A program made the translations under genes and the position numbers. The notes under the pieces are model-generated. The model saw only the letters and a list, made by a program, of their open reading frames with translations, did not search any database and was not told the origin of the DNA. A stretch of DNA of 6,151 bases from CAZQIC01 sp964593555 (GTDB lineage: Bacteria > Bacteroidota > Bacteroidia > JAFLBG01): positions 1 to 6,151 of the forward strand of contig CAZQIC010000187.1 of NCBI GenBank assembly GCA_964593555.1. The letters are read 5' to 3'. Position 1 is the stretch's first letter; each line of letters begins with the position of its first letter. This document shows, in pieces, positions 5,732 through 6,151 of this stretch.

Positions 5732-5984
5732 GAAATTAATTTTTGACTTCAAGTTGATCTGATTAACCGTGTAAATATTATTTCCGCTTCAAATCCTGCC
5801 TTTTTTAATGTTTAACAATCAACTTTTGAACCTTTGTTCCGGTATGTATAAAATAAATGCCATCGTTTAAATCACGACATGAAAATTGATTCGTATTTTT
5901 TTCAATCAATACTAATTCACCTTGAGTATTAAATATTTTTATTTCTGTAACAGTACCATTTAAATGCACCGTTTCACTTGCTGG
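5732..5984. repeat. Direct repeat, copy B (3' end of the intact T9SS gene)
   Basis: This is the partner of 4613-4865. Here the segment is the natural 3' end of an open gene, so it is probably the source or the less damaged copy. Six of the 10 mismatches fall in the 73-nt 3' flank. Four fall in the 180-nt coding part, and three of those four are silent. Confidence 0.95.
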
Positions 5985-6151
5985 ATTTGGATAAAAGATA
6001 ATATCAGTTTTGTTTGCAGAAGAGTTACTTATGTTTAAAGTAGTACCGGTGTTTTTTATTTTATTTACGCTTCTATAAACACCTGCCCCGCCAGTACCTG
6101 CGTATAAATAACCATCTGGACCTAATTCTAAAGTATGTATAGCTACATTTC
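5805..6151 (-). CDS. T9SS-exported beta-propeller protein, C-terminal 114 residues (5' end outside the window)
   Basis: The frame is open from the right edge to TAA at 5805-5807. The visible part starts with a propeller-type blade (NVAIHTLELGPDGYLYAGTG, then GAGVYRSVN), the repeated pattern seen in Bacteroidota two-component-regulator and BNR/sortilin-like propellers, here the last blade. A linker rich in N, S, T and K follows at about 30-50. From residue 51 comes a type A T9SS C-terminal domain: IFYPNPASE, IKIFNTQGELV, LNDGIYFIHTG and the terminal KLIVKH. Such proteins carry an N-terminal Sec signal (not in the window), cross the outer membrane by the type IX system, and are anchored or released after removal of this domain. 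What the propeller binds cannot be told. The coding 3' end and 3' flank are duplicated at 4613-4865. Confidence is high for the sorting domain and moderate for the propeller. Confidence 0.88.
   Translation of the reverse strand, partial: NVAIHTLELGPDGYLYAGTGGAGVYRSVNKIKNTGTTLNISNSSANKTDIIFYPNPASETVHLNGTVTEIKIFNTQGELVLIEKNTNQFSCRDLNDGIYFIHTGTKVQKLIVKH

Noticed and set aside
4613..5984. Repeat pair as an insertion sequence or composite transposon
   Set aside because: No transposase, no inverted ends and no target-site duplication are visible; the repeat is a gene 3' end rather than an IS.

Overview
The window looks like chromosomal DNA of an AT-rich member of the Bacteroidota (Flavobacteriales or Chitinophagales-like). 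The main evidence is two copies of a type IX secretion system (T9SS) C-terminal sorting domain, a WbqC-family protein, start codons without Shine-Dalgarno sequences but with A-rich leaders, and a TAnnTTTG-type -7 element. The placement rests on gene families read by eye, so genus and species cannot be given.

Layout. On the minus strand at the left, a seven-transmembrane HD-domain protein of the c-di-AMP phosphodiesterase (PgpH-like) type is followed after 5 nt by a WbqC-family gene that runs off the left edge. The two are probably co-transcribed leftward. A roughly 250-bp divergent intergenic region follows. It holds a likely rightward promoter and an inverted repeat that could form alternative hairpins in the leader of the HD-protein mRNA. 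Rightward from it come an acetyl-CoA acetyltransferase (thiolase) and, 33 nt later, an SH3-NlpC/P60 cysteine peptidase, probably one operon.

The right third (about 4608-6151) is different: AT-rich, gene-poor, and with every recognisable coding element on the minus strand. The window's right edge cuts into a T9SS-exported beta-propeller protein whose stop codon is at 5805. The last 180 nt of that gene plus 73 nt of its 3' flank recur as a direct repeat at 4613-4865 (253 bp, 10 mismatches, no gaps). There they form a headless sorting-domain remnant with no gene body. Between the copies lie a small cysteine-rich lipoprotein gene, a doubtful 26-codon frame with a 16-bp palindrome before it, and about 420 nt without a recognisable gene but with one near-perfect hairpin.

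Functionally the left part is housekeeping: nucleotide second-messenger turnover, acyl-CoA metabolism and wall peptide hydrolysis. The right part is a cell-surface accessory region that seems to have been rearranged by duplication. The window shows no CRISPR array, transposase, tRNA, rRNA or clear rho-independent terminator. The most interesting structures are the duplicated sorting-domain module flanking the lipoprotein gene and the alternative-hairpin leader of the HD protein. No complete new system is evident.
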